From Cyanobacteriota bacterium (GTDB lineage Bacteria; Cyanobacteriota; Cyanobacteriia; Pseudanabaenales; Pseudanabaenaceae): 54,419 bases of DNA. The stretch is taken from positions 1-54,419 of the forward strand of contig JANXUJ010000119.1 of assembly GCA_025356295.1 (NCBI GenBank), in the 5' to 3' direction. Position 1 is the first letter of the stretch. Every line of letters starts with the position of its first letter. The notes under the pieces were generated by a model. It was not told where the DNA came from. It saw only the letters and a program-made list of their open reading frames with translations, and made no database searches. Shown piece after piece: positions 25,295 through 34,826 of this stretch. A program made the translations under genes and the position numbers.

Positions 25295-25789
25295 ATGAAT
25301 TTAACAGATAGACCATTAAAATTAAGAAAAGTTAACCAAGAAGATTGTGAACTACTTTGGAATTTAGCAAACGATCCAACAGTTAGATCGGCTTCTTTTT
25401 CTTCAGATATAATTTCATGGGAAGAACATATAAAGTGGTTTACAAATAAACTCAATTCAACAAACTGTTACTACTTCATTGTATTAAATAATCACGATAA
25501 ACTGATAGGTCAAATCCGTTTTGATGTTAATAGCCAGTTGCAGGCAGAAGTAAATATTAGTATTAATTTAAAAGAGAGAGGTAAAGGCTACGCAAGTCAT
25601 TTAATTAAATTAGCAGTCGAACACTTATTTGCTCATACACTTATCAAATCTATTAACGCATTTATTAAATCTGACAATCAAGCATCTATAAAATCATTTC
25701 AAAAAGCTGGGTTTAAATATATTGGCATAGAGAAAATTCGAGAAAAAGATTTTGCATTACATTATATTACTGTAAAGGATAATGAATAA
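25295..25789 (+). CDS. pseH: PseH-like GNAT N-acetyltransferase
   Basis: The GNAT protein (164 residues from the ATG at 25295; 171 from 25274) has LRKVNQEDCELLWNLANDP at its start, as in PseH-type enzymes, and the acetyl-CoA loop INLKERGKGYASHLIKLAVEHL. It ends with NQASIKSFQKAGFKYIGIEK. PseH acetylates the 4-amine of the PseC product. I prefer 25295 because the earlier start overlaps the DUF29 end. The gene overlaps the formyltransferase-like gene by 8 bases. Confidence 0.82.
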   Translation: MNLTDRPLKLRKVNQEDCELLWNLANDPTVRSASFSSDIISWEEHIKWFTNKLNSTNCYYFIVLNNHDKLIGQIRFDVNSQLQAEVNISINLKERGKGYASHLIKLAVEHLFAHTLIKSINAFIKSDNQASIKSFQKAGFKYIGIEKIREKDFALHYITVKDNE

Positions 25790-26468
25790 TTATATAGTAG
25801 CTGGTAGCAAATCTTGGAATTATCGAGTTTACAATGAAATCATTAAAAATTATCAAGGCAAGTGGCATTTTATACAGTCACTAGAGATGCTAAATATTGA
25901 TAAAACCAACAAAATAAATCCACGCTATATTTTCTTTCTACACTGGTCTTGGAAGGTTCCTGATGAGTTACTTAATGAGTATGAATGTGTCTGTTTTCAT
26001 ATGACAGATGTTCCTTATGGAAGAGGTGGCAGTCCATTACAAAATCTCATTATTAGAGGACATCGACACACTAAATTAACTGCATTAAAAATGACTCAAG
26101 AGTTTGATGCTGGTGCAGTTTATTGTAAAGAAAATTTGTGTTTGATTGGGAATGCAGAAGAAATTTATATTCGTGCTACATACCTTTCTGCGCAAATGAT
26201 TAAAGATATTATCCAACAAGAACCAGAACCCATAGATCAATTTGGTGAAATTACTATATTTAAGCGACGTAAACCTGCTGAAAGTGAAATGCCTGAGTTA
26301 GACAGTTTGCCAAAGTTATATGATTTTATTCGAATGTTGGATGTTGAAGGATATCCCCATGCTTATATCGAGCATCAAGGTTTTAAATATAGTTTTCGGA
26401 GGTCTGCGCTCTATGACGGTCGTATTATTGCAGATGTAACTATTACTCCTATAGGAGAAAAAGAATGA
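25782..26468 (+). CDS. Formyltransferase-fold protein of the nonulosonate cluster
   Basis: The 228-residue protein has a formyltransferase core. The usual NxHPSLLPxxRG loop appears as VCFHMTDVPYGRGGSPLQNL (70-89): His73 is kept, the normal Asn is Cys71, and the Asp of the catalytic triad is likely Asp109 in EFDAGAV. Relatives in Pse clusters (PseJ-type) use N10-formyl-tetrahydrofolate to formylate the 4-amino sugar, so N-formyl-Pse is a reasonable prediction. The replaced Asn may mean altered chemistry. It overlaps the PseH-like gene (8 bp) and the deacetylase gene (ATGA, 4 bp), so all three are translationally coupled. Confidence 0.75.
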   Translation: MNNYIVAGSKSWNYRVYNEIIKNYQGKWHFIQSLEMLNIDKTNKINPRYIFFLHWSWKVPDELLNEYECVCFHMTDVPYGRGGSPLQNLIIRGHRHTKLTALKMTQEFDAGAVYCKENLCLIGNAEEIYIRATYLSAQMIKDIIQQEPEPIDQFGEITIFKRRKPAESEMPELDSLPKLYDFIRMLDVEGYPHAYIEHQGFKYSFRRSALYDGRIIADVTITPIGEKE

Positions 26469-27151
26469 ATATTTTAGTTGTTGTAGCTCATCCTGATGAT
26501 GAAGTGCTTGGATGTGGTGGCGCGATCTCAAAACATATTCAACAAGGTGATAAAGTTCATATTTTGATACTAGCGGAGGGTATAACTAGTCGCAAATTAG
26601 AACGAAATAGGGATGATTCTCAAGCTGAGTTATCTATTTTAGAAATCGCAGCAAATCAAGCTAGCCAGATATTAGGAGTAAGCTCTTTATCCATGCATGA
26701 TTTTCCTAATAATCGCATGGATGGTTGTGAGCTTCTAGACATCATTAAAGTTATTGAACAATCAATTGAGCAATACCAGCCACAAATGGTTTATACCCAT
26801 CACAATGGAGATGTAAATATTGATCATTGTTATATTCATCAAGCGGTTGTAACAGCTTGTCGTCCAATTCCAAATCATTCAGTTCATACATTGCTATTTT
26901 TTGAAATTCCTTCCAGTACAGAATGGCAGACTCCATCATCTGCGATACCTTTCACCCCTAACTGGTTTGTCGATATTTCAGAAACGCTTGTTCTAAAACT
27001 CAAAGCTCTAAAGGCTTATGAATCGGAAATGCGTTCTTATCCTCATCCGCGATCACTAGAAGCTGTGGAATATTTGGCACGTTGGCGAGGTGCTACCATT
27101 GGGGTAAAGGCAGCAGAAGCATTTATGTTAGGTAGGCATTTAATAAAATGA
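26465..27151 (+). CDS. PIG-L / LmbE-family N-deacetylase
   Basis: PIG-L enzymes are zinc-dependent deacetylases of N-acetylated sugars. The metal motif AHPDDEVLGCGG (8-19) and the downstream THHNGDVNIDH (about 114-124) are intact. The gene overlaps both its neighbours by four bases, the formyltransferase-like gene before and pseI after, so it belongs to the nonulosonate operon. A deacetylase here suggests that an N-acetyl group is removed to allow formylation or amidination. The substrate is inferred from context only. Confidence 0.85.
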   Translation: MNILVVVAHPDDEVLGCGGAISKHIQQGDKVHILILAEGITSRKLERNRDDSQAELSILEIAANQASQILGVSSLSMHDFPNNRMDGCELLDIIKVIEQSIEQYQPQMVYTHHNGDVNIDHCYIHQAVVTACRPIPNHSVHTLLFFEIPSSTEWQTPSSAIPFTPNWFVDISETLVLKLKALKAYESEMRSYPHPRSLEAVEYLARWRGATIGVKAAEAFMLGRHLIK

Positions 27152-28200
27152 AAGCAATTGAAATTCAGGGCCAAAAAATAGGGGCAAGTTATGTACCTTT
27201 TGTAATTGCAGAGATGTCTGGTAATCACAATCAATCCCTAGAAAGAGCTTTGAAAATTGTAGAAGTCGCAGCCAAAACAGGCGTTCATGGACTTAAAATT
27301 CAAACCTACACTGCTGATACTATGACTTTAGATATTAGCGAAGGCGAATTTTTTATTGATGATCCTCAAAGTCTTTGGAAAGGAAATTCTTTATATAGTC
27401 TTTATCAACAAGCCTACACTCCATGGGAATGGCACATGCCTATATTTGCTCGATGCAAAGAACTAGGCATCATTGGCTTCAGTACACCCTTTGATGCCAC
27501 TGCCGTAGATTTTCTTGAGTCTTTAGATGTTCCTTGCTACAAAATCGCCTCCTTTGAAAACACAGACTTACCCTTAATTCGTAAAGTTGCTAACACAGGC
27601 AAGCCAATGATTATTTCAACTGGCATGGCAACCATAGGTGAGATAGATGAAACTGTCAGAACAGCACAAGAATCAGGCTGCCAAGATATAATCTTGCTCA
27701 AATGCACAAGTAGTTATCCTGCATTGCCCCAAAATACCAACATTTTGACAATTCCTCATTTGCGTGATTTATTTGGTACAGAGGTAGGGCTATCGGATCA
27801 CACAATGGGAATTGGCGTATCTGTAGCTAGCGTTGCGCTGGGCGCTACAGTCATAGAAAAGCACTTTACGCTAAGTCGCGCTGACGGCGGCGTAGACTCT
27901 GCTTTTTCGATGGAACCAGAAGAGATGCAACAATTAGTAATTGAAACTGAGCGAGCATGGACATCTTTGGGTAAGATTAGCTACGGTATTACTGAGTCTG
28001 AGAGAAAATCTCTAATGTTTAGGCGATCGCTATACATCTCTCAAAATATGAAGAAAGGTGATATGCTAACGCCAGAAAACCTAAGAACAGTCCGCCCAGG
28101 ATTAGGATTAGCCCCCAAATATTATGATGTTCTACTCGGAAAAACTATCAATCAAGATGTGAAGATGGGAACTCCTGTAAATTGGGATATATTAGCTTAA
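27148..28200 (+). CDS. pseI: Pseudaminic acid synthase, PseI (NeuB family)
   Basis: PseI condenses the 6-deoxy-AltdiNAc sugar with phosphoenolpyruvate to form the nine-carbon nonulosonic acid. The NeuB start VIAEMSGNHNQSLERALKIV is present, followed by LKIQTY, GFSTPFD, KIASFEN, ISTGMAT, LLKCTSSYP and GLSDHTMGI, plus VIEKHFTL. A C-terminal SAF (antifreeze-like) domain spans about 290-350. The ATG overlaps the deacetylase stop. The flippase gene starts 2 bp after its stop. Confidence 0.94.
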   Translation: MKAIEIQGQKIGASYVPFVIAEMSGNHNQSLERALKIVEVAAKTGVHGLKIQTYTADTMTLDISEGEFFIDDPQSLWKGNSLYSLYQQAYTPWEWHMPIFARCKELGIIGFSTPFDATAVDFLESLDVPCYKIASFENTDLPLIRKVANTGKPMIISTGMATIGEIDETVRTAQESGCQDIILLKCTSSYPALPQNTNILTIPHLRDLFGTEVGLSDHTMGIGVSVASVALGATVIEKHFTLSRADGGVDSAFSMEPEEMQQLVIETERAWTSLGKISYGITESERKSLMFRRSLYISQNMKKGDMLTPENLRTVRPGLGLAPKYYDVLLGKTINQDVKMGTPVNWDILA

Positions 28201-28202
28201 AT

Positions 28203-30020
28203 ATGGACAAATTATTTAAAAAAGTCTTCTATCTATTTAGCGATCGCGAAAAACTCCACATAGGGCTGATATTTCTTTTGATTCTTGGTGGCGGGGTGAT
28301 AGAGACATCTGTAGTTGGGGTGATTGCACCATTTGTAGCAATTTTAAACACGCCTGAAATCGTACTCAATCAAAAAACTTTAAGGGTTATATATGATCAA
28401 GTTGGAGCAACATCTCCGAGACAATTTTTACTATGGTCAACTTTTGGGCTAGCTGCATTATATTGTTTCAAGAGTATCTATCTATCCGTACTAGCTTATA
28501 TTCAGATTAGCTTCTTTAATCGCAAGCAAGTAGATATCTCACAGCGACTACTAAAAGCATATCTTGATAGCCCCTACACATTTCACCTTCAGCGCAATTC
28601 TGCTGACTTAATACGTAATACAACTGGTGAGGTAAGTCAGATATTTGCTAATGTGATTACACCTTCATTACTTTTGCTAGCAGAAATTATAGTCTTAATA
28701 TTCATTACATTAGTTTTAATTACTTTTGAGCCAATATCATCGGCGATTGCTGCTCTAAGTCTATTTCTAGCAACATTTATTTTCAACAACCTTATTCGCA
28801 AACAGGTTAATAAACAAGGATTGGTAAGACAGCAAAGATCAGGAAAACTGCTTCAGTGCGTAACCCAATCATTAGGAGGAATTAAAGAGACGAAGGTATT
28901 AGGACGAGAAGATTTCTTTGTCGAAGCTTACAAGAAAGAAAATCAAGCACTAAACCAGTCATTTCTTATTTTGAGTTTGGTAAATCAACTCCCTCCTCTA
29001 TTTATTGAAGCGATTGTGATGGTCACACTTCTACTGATAGTGGCTCTTACGATCATTCAAGACAAAGAGCTTTCTATTGCATTACAAACAATATCACTGT
29101 TTGCGATTGCTGCCTTGCGTCTAATGCCATCTATTAAGCGTATCTTAGCAGCAGTTACAACGATTCGATACTATAAGTATTCTGTTGATGTGGTGTACCA
29201 AGATTTAGTTGATATAGAAAGAGAGCAAAGTAAATTGCATTTGTCTATTCCGCAACAGCTAGCTCCAATGCAGTTTAAGAGGAATATTCAATTACAGAGT
29301 ATTGATTATCAATATCCCAACAGCAAAGAGCGATCACTAAAAAATATTTCTCTTATGATTCCTAAAGGTCATACTGTAGGATTTGTAGGCAGCTCAGGTG
29401 CTGGAAAGACGACAATTATTGACATTATTCTAGGGCTATTAACACCTTGTCAAGGACAGGTAATTATCGATACGCAAGATATACAAACAGACTTAATAAG
29501 TTGGCAACAACATATTGGCTATATTCCGCAGTCTATTTATTTGTCAGACGATACTATTCGCAATAACATTGCTTTCGGTATTCCAGAGGAAAAAATAATT
29601 GAAGAGAACGTTTGGTCAGCTTTAGAAGCAGCGCAGCTAAGAGGAATGATACGTAATTTGCCTGATCAACTAGATACAATAATAGGAGAACGGGGAATCA
29701 GAATATCAGGCGGACAAAGACAACGAATAGGAATTGCAAGAGCTCTGTATCATAGTCCTGATGTACTTGTTATGGACGAAGCCACTGCTGCTTTGGACAA
29801 TGCTACCGAACAAGAATTTATTCAAGCGCTGGAGACGTTAAGCGGCAAAAAGACTATTATTATGATCGCCCATCGTTTAACTACAGTTAAAAATTGTGAT
29901 CGCCTCTATTTGATGCAGCAGGGAGAAATAATTTGCTCAGGTACATACAACGACTTATTATCACAGAGCATTGAATTTAGATCATTAGCACAATTAGAAC
30001 TTAACCATAAATTGTTTTAA
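28203..30020 (+). CDS. ABC flippase (PglK/MsbA-like), fused membrane and ATPase domains
   Basis: The protein, 605 residues from the ATG at 28203, has six predicted membrane segments in its first 330 residues and an ATPase domain with Walker A GFVGSSGAGKTT, signature ISGGQRQRIGIARAL and Walker B VLVMDEATAALD. Single-chain exporters of this form flip lipid-linked oligosaccharides (PglK) or lipids (MsbA). Placement just after pseI suggests it moves the assembled nonulosonate-containing glycolipid across the membrane. An alternative start at 28182 lies inside pseI and is less likely. Confidence 0.88.
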   Translation: MDKLFKKVFYLFSDREKLHIGLIFLLILGGGVIETSVVGVIAPFVAILNTPEIVLNQKTLRVIYDQVGATSPRQFLLWSTFGLAALYCFKSIYLSVLAYIQISFFNRKQVDISQRLLKAYLDSPYTFHLQRNSADLIRNTTGEVSQIFANVITPSLLLLAEIIVLIFITLVLITFEPISSAIAALSLFLATFIFNNLIRKQVNKQGLVRQQRSGKLLQCVTQSLGGIKETKVLGREDFFVEAYKKENQALNQSFLILSLVNQLPPLFIEAIVMVTLLLIVALTIIQDKELSIALQTISLFAIAALRLMPSIKRILAAVTTIRYYKYSVDVVYQDLVDIEREQSKLHLSIPQQLAPMQFKRNIQLQSIDYQYPNSKERSLKNISLMIPKGHTVGFVGSSGAGKTTIIDIILGLLTPCQGQVIIDTQDIQTDLISWQQHIGYIPQSIYLSDDTIRNNIAFGIPEEKIIEENVWSALEAAQLRGMIRNLPDQLDTIIGERGIRISGGQRQRIGIARALYHSPDVLVMDEATAALDNATEQEFIQALETLSGKKTIIMIAHRLTTVKNCDRLYLMQQGEIICSGTYNDLLSQSIEFRSLAQLELNHKLF

Positions 30021-30120
30021 TTAAACAATATTAGATTTAAATACAAAAATAATCATTAGCCGATTTTTTGACAATTCTATTCTAATTCACACACAAAGAT
30101 ATTGAATATTAAAACGATAA

Positions 30121-31944
30121 ATGATGTACAATCGCCTCAAAATTTTATTTTTTGCGCCCCATACCGCAATTTGGTCTCATGCTTTCCCTGAAGCACTCAT
30201 AGCCGAAGCATTACAACAAGAGGGGCATAAAATTGTTTATGTAACTTGCGGTGAATTGTTTAATAGCTATTGCGTTTGTATGAGTGCACATGGACTGTCA
30301 CAAAATTCTCTAGCTACCGATAAAAAAAATATTTGCGTAACTTGTAATTCAAATCAGAAAATTATTCGCCAAAACTTTAATTTTTCGGGATATAACTTAA
30401 TAGATAAATTGACTTTAGATGACGTTAATTCAATTGAAAATATTATTAATAAAGTTACAAGAGAAAATTTTTTGGATTTATCTATAGGAAACTTAAAAAT
30501 AGGAAGAATGGCACTTTATGAAATTCTATTAAAATACAAGAAATCTAAATTACTCCTTTCCGAAAATGAATGGGCTAGTTACCTTGTTAGTCTAAAAAGT
30601 ACTTTGGCTTCATTTTTTGCATCTAGCCGAACCTTAGATCAAGAACAACCAGATCGAGTTATTGCGTACAACTCACTTTATTCAGTAAATCGAGTTTGCC
30701 TTGAGTTAGCAAAATTTCAAAATATTCCAGTCTATTTTTTACATGCTGGGGCAAATTTATCAGATCGATTGGAAACTATTTGGATAGGCAAGAATTCCAC
30801 CTTAGATTTTTACAAAGAATTGAAAATTCATTGGTTCTCATGTCAAAATTACACCTGTTCATATGAAGCATTAAAAAAAGTAACAGATCATTTCTTAACC
30901 TTATTTAATGGTCAGCACTTTTTAGTTTATTCATTGCCGAGAACAGAAAAAGTAATGGACTTAAAATTATTCTTTGGAGTCAGTGAAAATCAGAAAATGA
31001 TTGTAATGACTATGAGTAGCTATGATGAAATATTTGCAGCTGAAACAGTTGAAGCTACATCAAGTGAACATAACCTAATATTTACTTTGCAAATTGATTG
31101 GATAAAGGCAACAATTGATTTTGTGGAAAATCGTCCCGATCTATTTTTGATTGTTAGATTGCACCCAAGAGAATTTCCTAATCGCAGAGATTCTATAAAA
31201 TCAGAAGATACTATAGCTATACAAGAGTTATTGAAAACGTTACCTAAAAATGTTAGAGCCAACTATCCGCATGACAATATTTCACTTTACGATTTAGCCG
31301 AGCAAACAGACCTATTTCTTAATGCATGGTCTACTGCTGGGGAAGAAATGAGTCTTTTAGGGATTCCAGTACTAGGTTATTCATCAGAACTAATATGGTA
31401 TCCACCAGATCTGCATTACATTGCTACTAGCAAGACTAATTTTTTCTCCAAGATTGATGAGGCTTTAGCTGATGGTTGGAGTTTTGAACAAATGAGGAAG
31501 GCATATCGTTGGCATGTATTGAAACTAGAACGATGTGCATTTAATATTTCTGAAAGTTTTACATCTCAGGAATCTAGTATTCAAAGGGAAAATAAACAAA
31601 TAAAATCTCCATTAAGTATAGCTAAAAAGTTTTATGTTAAGGTGAGAGCTAAGTTATCGTCAACTTATAAAGAAAAACGTAACTACTATCAACGGATTAG
31701 TGACTGTCAAAATCGAGCTAGATTTTTAAAATCTAAAATTCAGATAAACTCCTTGATTGCTGAAAGCAAAACTACAATGCTAGACTTACCTCAAGCAGAT
31801 AATGAGGTTGTATTCTTAGAGCAAGAAACTATATACATAAAAAAAGAGGTTATGCGTTTAACTGAGGTTCTTTACAAGCATTATCCTGCTTTAGTAAAAC
31901 CAAATACATTAAGGGAAAAATTACTTAAACTGATTAATGAATAG
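30121..31944 (+). CDS. Putative surface-carbohydrate glycosyltransferase (capsule-type, GT-B-like)
   Basis: The 607-residue protein starts with LKILFFAPHTAIWSHAFPEALIAEALQQEGH, the opening of a GT-B-like nucleotide-sugar domain, and contains a cysteine-rich insert (CVCMSAHGL, CVTCNSN). Its C-terminal half has LIVRLHPREFPNRRD and TDLFLNAWSTAGEEMSLLGIPVLGY, like capsule transferases of the polysialic/Kdo type. A final 100 residues are basic and coiled. Since the locus makes a nonulosonic acid, this is one candidate for its transfer. It is AT-rich with few HIP1 octamers. The next gene follows after 2 bp. Confidence 0.65.
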   Translation: MMYNRLKILFFAPHTAIWSHAFPEALIAEALQQEGHKIVYVTCGELFNSYCVCMSAHGLSQNSLATDKKNICVTCNSNQKIIRQNFNFSGYNLIDKLTLDDVNSIENIINKVTRENFLDLSIGNLKIGRMALYEILLKYKKSKLLLSENEWASYLVSLKSTLASFFASSRTLDQEQPDRVIAYNSLYSVNRVCLELAKFQNIPVYFLHAGANLSDRLETIWIGKNSTLDFYKELKIHWFSCQNYTCSYEALKKVTDHFLTLFNGQHFLVYSLPRTEKVMDLKLFFGVSENQKMIVMTMSSYDEIFAAETVEATSSEHNLIFTLQIDWIKATIDFVENRPDLFLIVRLHPREFPNRRDSIKSEDTIAIQELLKTLPKNVRANYPHDNISLYDLAEQTDLFLNAWSTAGEEMSLLGIPVLGYSSELIWYPPDLHYIATSKTNFFSKIDEALADGWSFEQMRKAYRWHVLKLERCAFNISESFTSQESSIQRENKQIKSPLSIAKKFYVKVRAKLSSTYKEKRNYYQRISDCQNRARFLKSKIQINSLIAESKTTMLDLPQADNEVVFLEQETIYIKKEVMRLTEVLYKHYPALVKPNTLREKLLKLINE

Positions 31945-31946
31945 TT

Positions 31947-32987
31947 ATGTTGTTAAAGAAAAAGCTCAAATCATGGCTCAAACCACTTAAAGTTTTAATC
32001 AATATAATATCGCTACTTAAAGGTTCATTTTTTTATAAAAAAACTGGTATAACCTCTGAAAAAGCATATCTCAGCTTAATTAGACTTTACTGCTTAACTA
32101 ATGGTTGCTCTAATGCTTTTCTGTCATGGCTTTTGAAATTACAACGACATCCCTATATTTTGCCTCATGCTAATGGTGTGTTAGGAGATTTAGATAGTGC
32201 GAAAATACTCAGGGTTGTTCAAGAAATTAGAAAAAATGGATATTATGTCTTTGATCGGCTTTTGTCAGTAGATATATGCGATAAGCTTATTTCTCTTGCA
32301 TTAATTAAAGAATGTAATCTAAAAGGTTCTTTAGACTCAAATTTAAATATATCAGTTTATGATCGCACAAATCCCATTGCCGTTACATACTGGTTACGAG
32401 AAGAAGATTTAATATCCAATACAGATATTCAAAAATTAATGGCAGATTTGTCTATTTTTGCGATCGCGCAATCTTATCTGGAAACTCAACCAATTTTAGA
32501 TATTGTCGCTATGTGGTGGAGTACAGCTTTGACAAAAACAGCTTGTACTGACTCTGCTCAATTTTATCACTTTGATATGGATAGAATTAAATGGCTGAAG
32601 TTTTTTATTTATTTGACTGATGTAAGTAGTGATAATGGTCCGCATTGCTATATTGCAAGTTCCCATCAAATCGGTGGTAAACCTAAAGAGCTTTTAGAGC
32701 TTGGTTATACGAGAATACCTGATAAGGATATTGCCAAGTTTTATCCCACAGAGAATTTTTTTGAAGTCACAGCACCCAAAGGCACTATAATTGTGGGCGA
32801 TACTTTATGTTTTCATAAGGGGAAGCCATTAAGACAAGGTGATCGCCTTGTACTGGAATTAGAATTTACTAATAGTCTATTTGGAGGAAGTTATCAAAAA
32901 GCTAAATTAGGAAATTCCAATAATAGTAATTTATCAGAATCGATAAAAAACTATAGTCGAGTCTTTCAGAAATTTATTCTAGACTAA
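31947..32987 (+). CDS. Phytanoyl-CoA dioxygenase (PhyH)-family oxygenase
   Basis: This Fe(II)/2-oxoglutarate oxygenase has the facial triad in YHFDMDRIKW (HxD) and CFHKGKPLRQGDRLVLELEF (distal His, with an Arg for 2-oxoglutarate). The segment YLTDVSSDNGPHCYIASSH is typical of PhyH proteins. It spans 346 residues; the first 100 do not match the fold. Homologues in secondary-metabolite and glycan loci hydroxylate sugars or lipids; the substrate is unknown. It is packed tightly between the putative transferase and a methyltransferase. Confidence 0.82.
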   Translation: MLLKKKLKSWLKPLKVLINIISLLKGSFFYKKTGITSEKAYLSLIRLYCLTNGCSNAFLSWLLKLQRHPYILPHANGVLGDLDSAKILRVVQEIRKNGYYVFDRLLSVDICDKLISLALIKECNLKGSLDSNLNISVYDRTNPIAVTYWLREEDLISNTDIQKLMADLSIFAIAQSYLETQPILDIVAMWWSTALTKTACTDSAQFYHFDMDRIKWLKFFIYLTDVSSDNGPHCYIASSHQIGGKPKELLELGYTRIPDKDIAKFYPTENFFEVTAPKGTIIVGDTLCFHKGKPLRQGDRLVLELEFTNSLFGGSYQKAKLGNSNNSNLSESIKNYSRVFQKFILD

Positions 32988-32991
32988 AGAA

Positions 32992-34059
32992 ATGAGTAAC
33001 TTAGAACTAGCTCCTTGTCCTCTATGTGGAAGCTATAGCAATTTTGAAGATATAAATATCAACTGTAAAGATGAACATATCTCTAATTATGGAAGTCTAT
33101 ATGCAGGTAAGCAAAAAAGTGAGTGGAAAATCTGTTTTCAATGTGGATTTGTTCATCAGAATCCACGTCCATCTAAAGATGATTTAAATCAATTTTACCT
33201 AAATTCTAGTTATCACAGCAATAAAATCCCTGAATTTTATTTTCTAGAGAATGGTAAGCACTATGTTGATTTTGCGAGATGGTATTATTTAGAAAAGATT
33301 CAATATGCGATTGCCAATGCAAACTTAAAGGGTTTAGGAAAAGTATTTGATATTGGTTCTGGACACGGGGGTGTGTTAAAGATTTTTTCTCAAGATTTAG
33401 GTTGGCAAGTATATGGTGTTGAGCCTGATAGACATCTATTTGACTATGCAACTAATCATCTTGGGATAACTTCTATTCAAAATACAATATTAGATAGTAA
33501 TACTGAAATCGGAGATCAAGTTGATTTAGTTTTTAGCAATCACGCATTTGAACATTTTGCGGACTTAGATCAGGTAATGCTGGGCATCCAAAAAATACTT
33601 AAACCTGGCGGCTATGTATTTACAGCTGTTCCAACTTATTACCAAAATCGTTCAGACTTATCTCTACAGTGGATGAATTCCGCTCATTACTCTATGTTTA
33701 CAGACAAATCTCTCAATCAATTATTCGCTAAATATGGTTTTGAGGAAGTAACTCATACATATCGTGGTTGGAGTAAAGAGATCGATGACTTGTGGCACTT
33801 AGCTCAATTCACTGGAACCTCAGTAGAATCAATATCTTTCTACGAAGACTCCTCTAAAGTGAGAAATTATATTAATATTACTAATCCTGTCAACTCTATT
33901 ATTAATTATCCAATCTATTCTAATTACGCTAAAAGAATTCAAACAATTAATATTCTCAAACAAAGACTACGCTTTCTAAAACGCAATCTGAAATTGTTGT
34001 TCACCTCGCCTAAACTAGCGATCGCTAATATTAAAGAAAAATTATTTAACAAAAGTTAG
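32992..34059 (+). CDS. SAM methyltransferase with N-terminal zinc-finger-like motif
   Basis: The 355-residue protein opens with CPLCGSYSNFEDI and CFQCGFVHQNPRP, a two-CxxC motif found at the start of many sugar C- or O-methyltransferases. The SAM pocket is VFDIGSGHGGVLKIFSQ (about residues 116-132), and FSNHAFEHFADLDQVMLGI follows. It starts 5 bp after the PhyH stop and overlaps in context with another methyltransferase 2 bp downstream. The target is unknown; methylation of the same glycan is likely. Confidence 0.83.
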   Translation: MSNLELAPCPLCGSYSNFEDININCKDEHISNYGSLYAGKQKSEWKICFQCGFVHQNPRPSKDDLNQFYLNSSYHSNKIPEFYFLENGKHYVDFARWYYLEKIQYAIANANLKGLGKVFDIGSGHGGVLKIFSQDLGWQVYGVEPDRHLFDYATNHLGITSIQNTILDSNTEIGDQVDLVFSNHAFEHFADLDQVMLGIQKILKPGGYVFTAVPTYYQNRSDLSLQWMNSAHYSMFTDKSLNQLFAKYGFEEVTHTYRGWSKEIDDLWHLAQFTGTSVESISFYEDSSKVRNYINITNPVNSIINYPIYSNYAKRIQTINILKQRLRFLKRNLKLLFTSPKLAIANIKEKLFNKS

Positions 34060-34060
34060 A

Positions 34061-34777
34061 TTGATGATACACAAGATTAAACGCAGGATCAGTATTTACT
34101 GGCAAAATATATTTCACTTAGATATTCAACTCCTTAAACAAGGTAAAGGACTTCAAGAAGGACGATATTTTTATCAAAAACAGTATCTAGACTTTCAAAT
34201 TAAGGAAGGAGATAAAGTTTTGGATATTGGTAGTGGAGGTTATCCTTTTCCTTTAGCTACCCATCTTGCAGACTTCTACGAAAGTGAAACAACGCATAGA
34301 AATGAGGAGCTTAAGCGTGATAATCGACCATTTACTGTATGTAACTTAGAATCAACTCCTTTTGCAAATAAAGAATTTGACTTTGTGTATTGTTCTCATC
34401 TATTAGAGCATGTAGATAATCCTGCTCAAGCTTGTGAAGAATTAATGAGAATTGGTAAACGTGGCTATGTAGAAACGCCTTCAAAAATTTCAGATACAAT
34501 GTTTAATTTCACAAAAATCCCTAACCATCACAAATGGCATACTCAGGTCTTAGGCAGTACTTTAATTTTTATGGAGTGGAAACCTAGCGAAAGACGAGAT
34601 TTAGGCACTGACTACTTCTTTCATCAGTATCATTCTAAATGGCAAAATCCTTTTCAGGATTTAGTGTGGAATAATCGCGATCTTTTTGTAAACATGATGT
34701 TATGGGAAGAAAAATTTAATTATATTGTTATTAATCAAGAAGGAGAAGTTCTTTCGTCTACTAAATTCAAAATATGA
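34061..34777 (+). CDS. SAM-dependent methyltransferase
   Basis: The 238-residue class I methyltransferase has KVLDIGSGGYPFPLATHL as its SAM motif and FDFVYCSHLLEHVDNPAQACEELMRI as the post-motif region. The C-terminal half (HHKWHTQVLG, MEWKPSERRDLGTDYFFHQYHS) is a known pattern among glycan-cluster methyltransferases. It begins one base after the preceding gene ends. Its substrate is not readable. Confidence 0.82.
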   Translation: MMIHKIKRRISIYWQNIFHLDIQLLKQGKGLQEGRYFYQKQYLDFQIKEGDKVLDIGSGGYPFPLATHLADFYESETTHRNEELKRDNRPFTVCNLESTPFANKEFDFVYCSHLLEHVDNPAQACEELMRIGKRGYVETPSKISDTMFNFTKIPNHHKWHTQVLGSTLIFMEWKPSERRDLGTDYFFHQYHSKWQNPFQDLVWNNRDLFVNMMLWEEKFNYIVINQEGEVLSSTKFKI

Positions 34778-34826
34778 ACGAAATTTAGACTCTTGTTATG
34801 CCATATATTAAATTAGAGTTTTAGCC

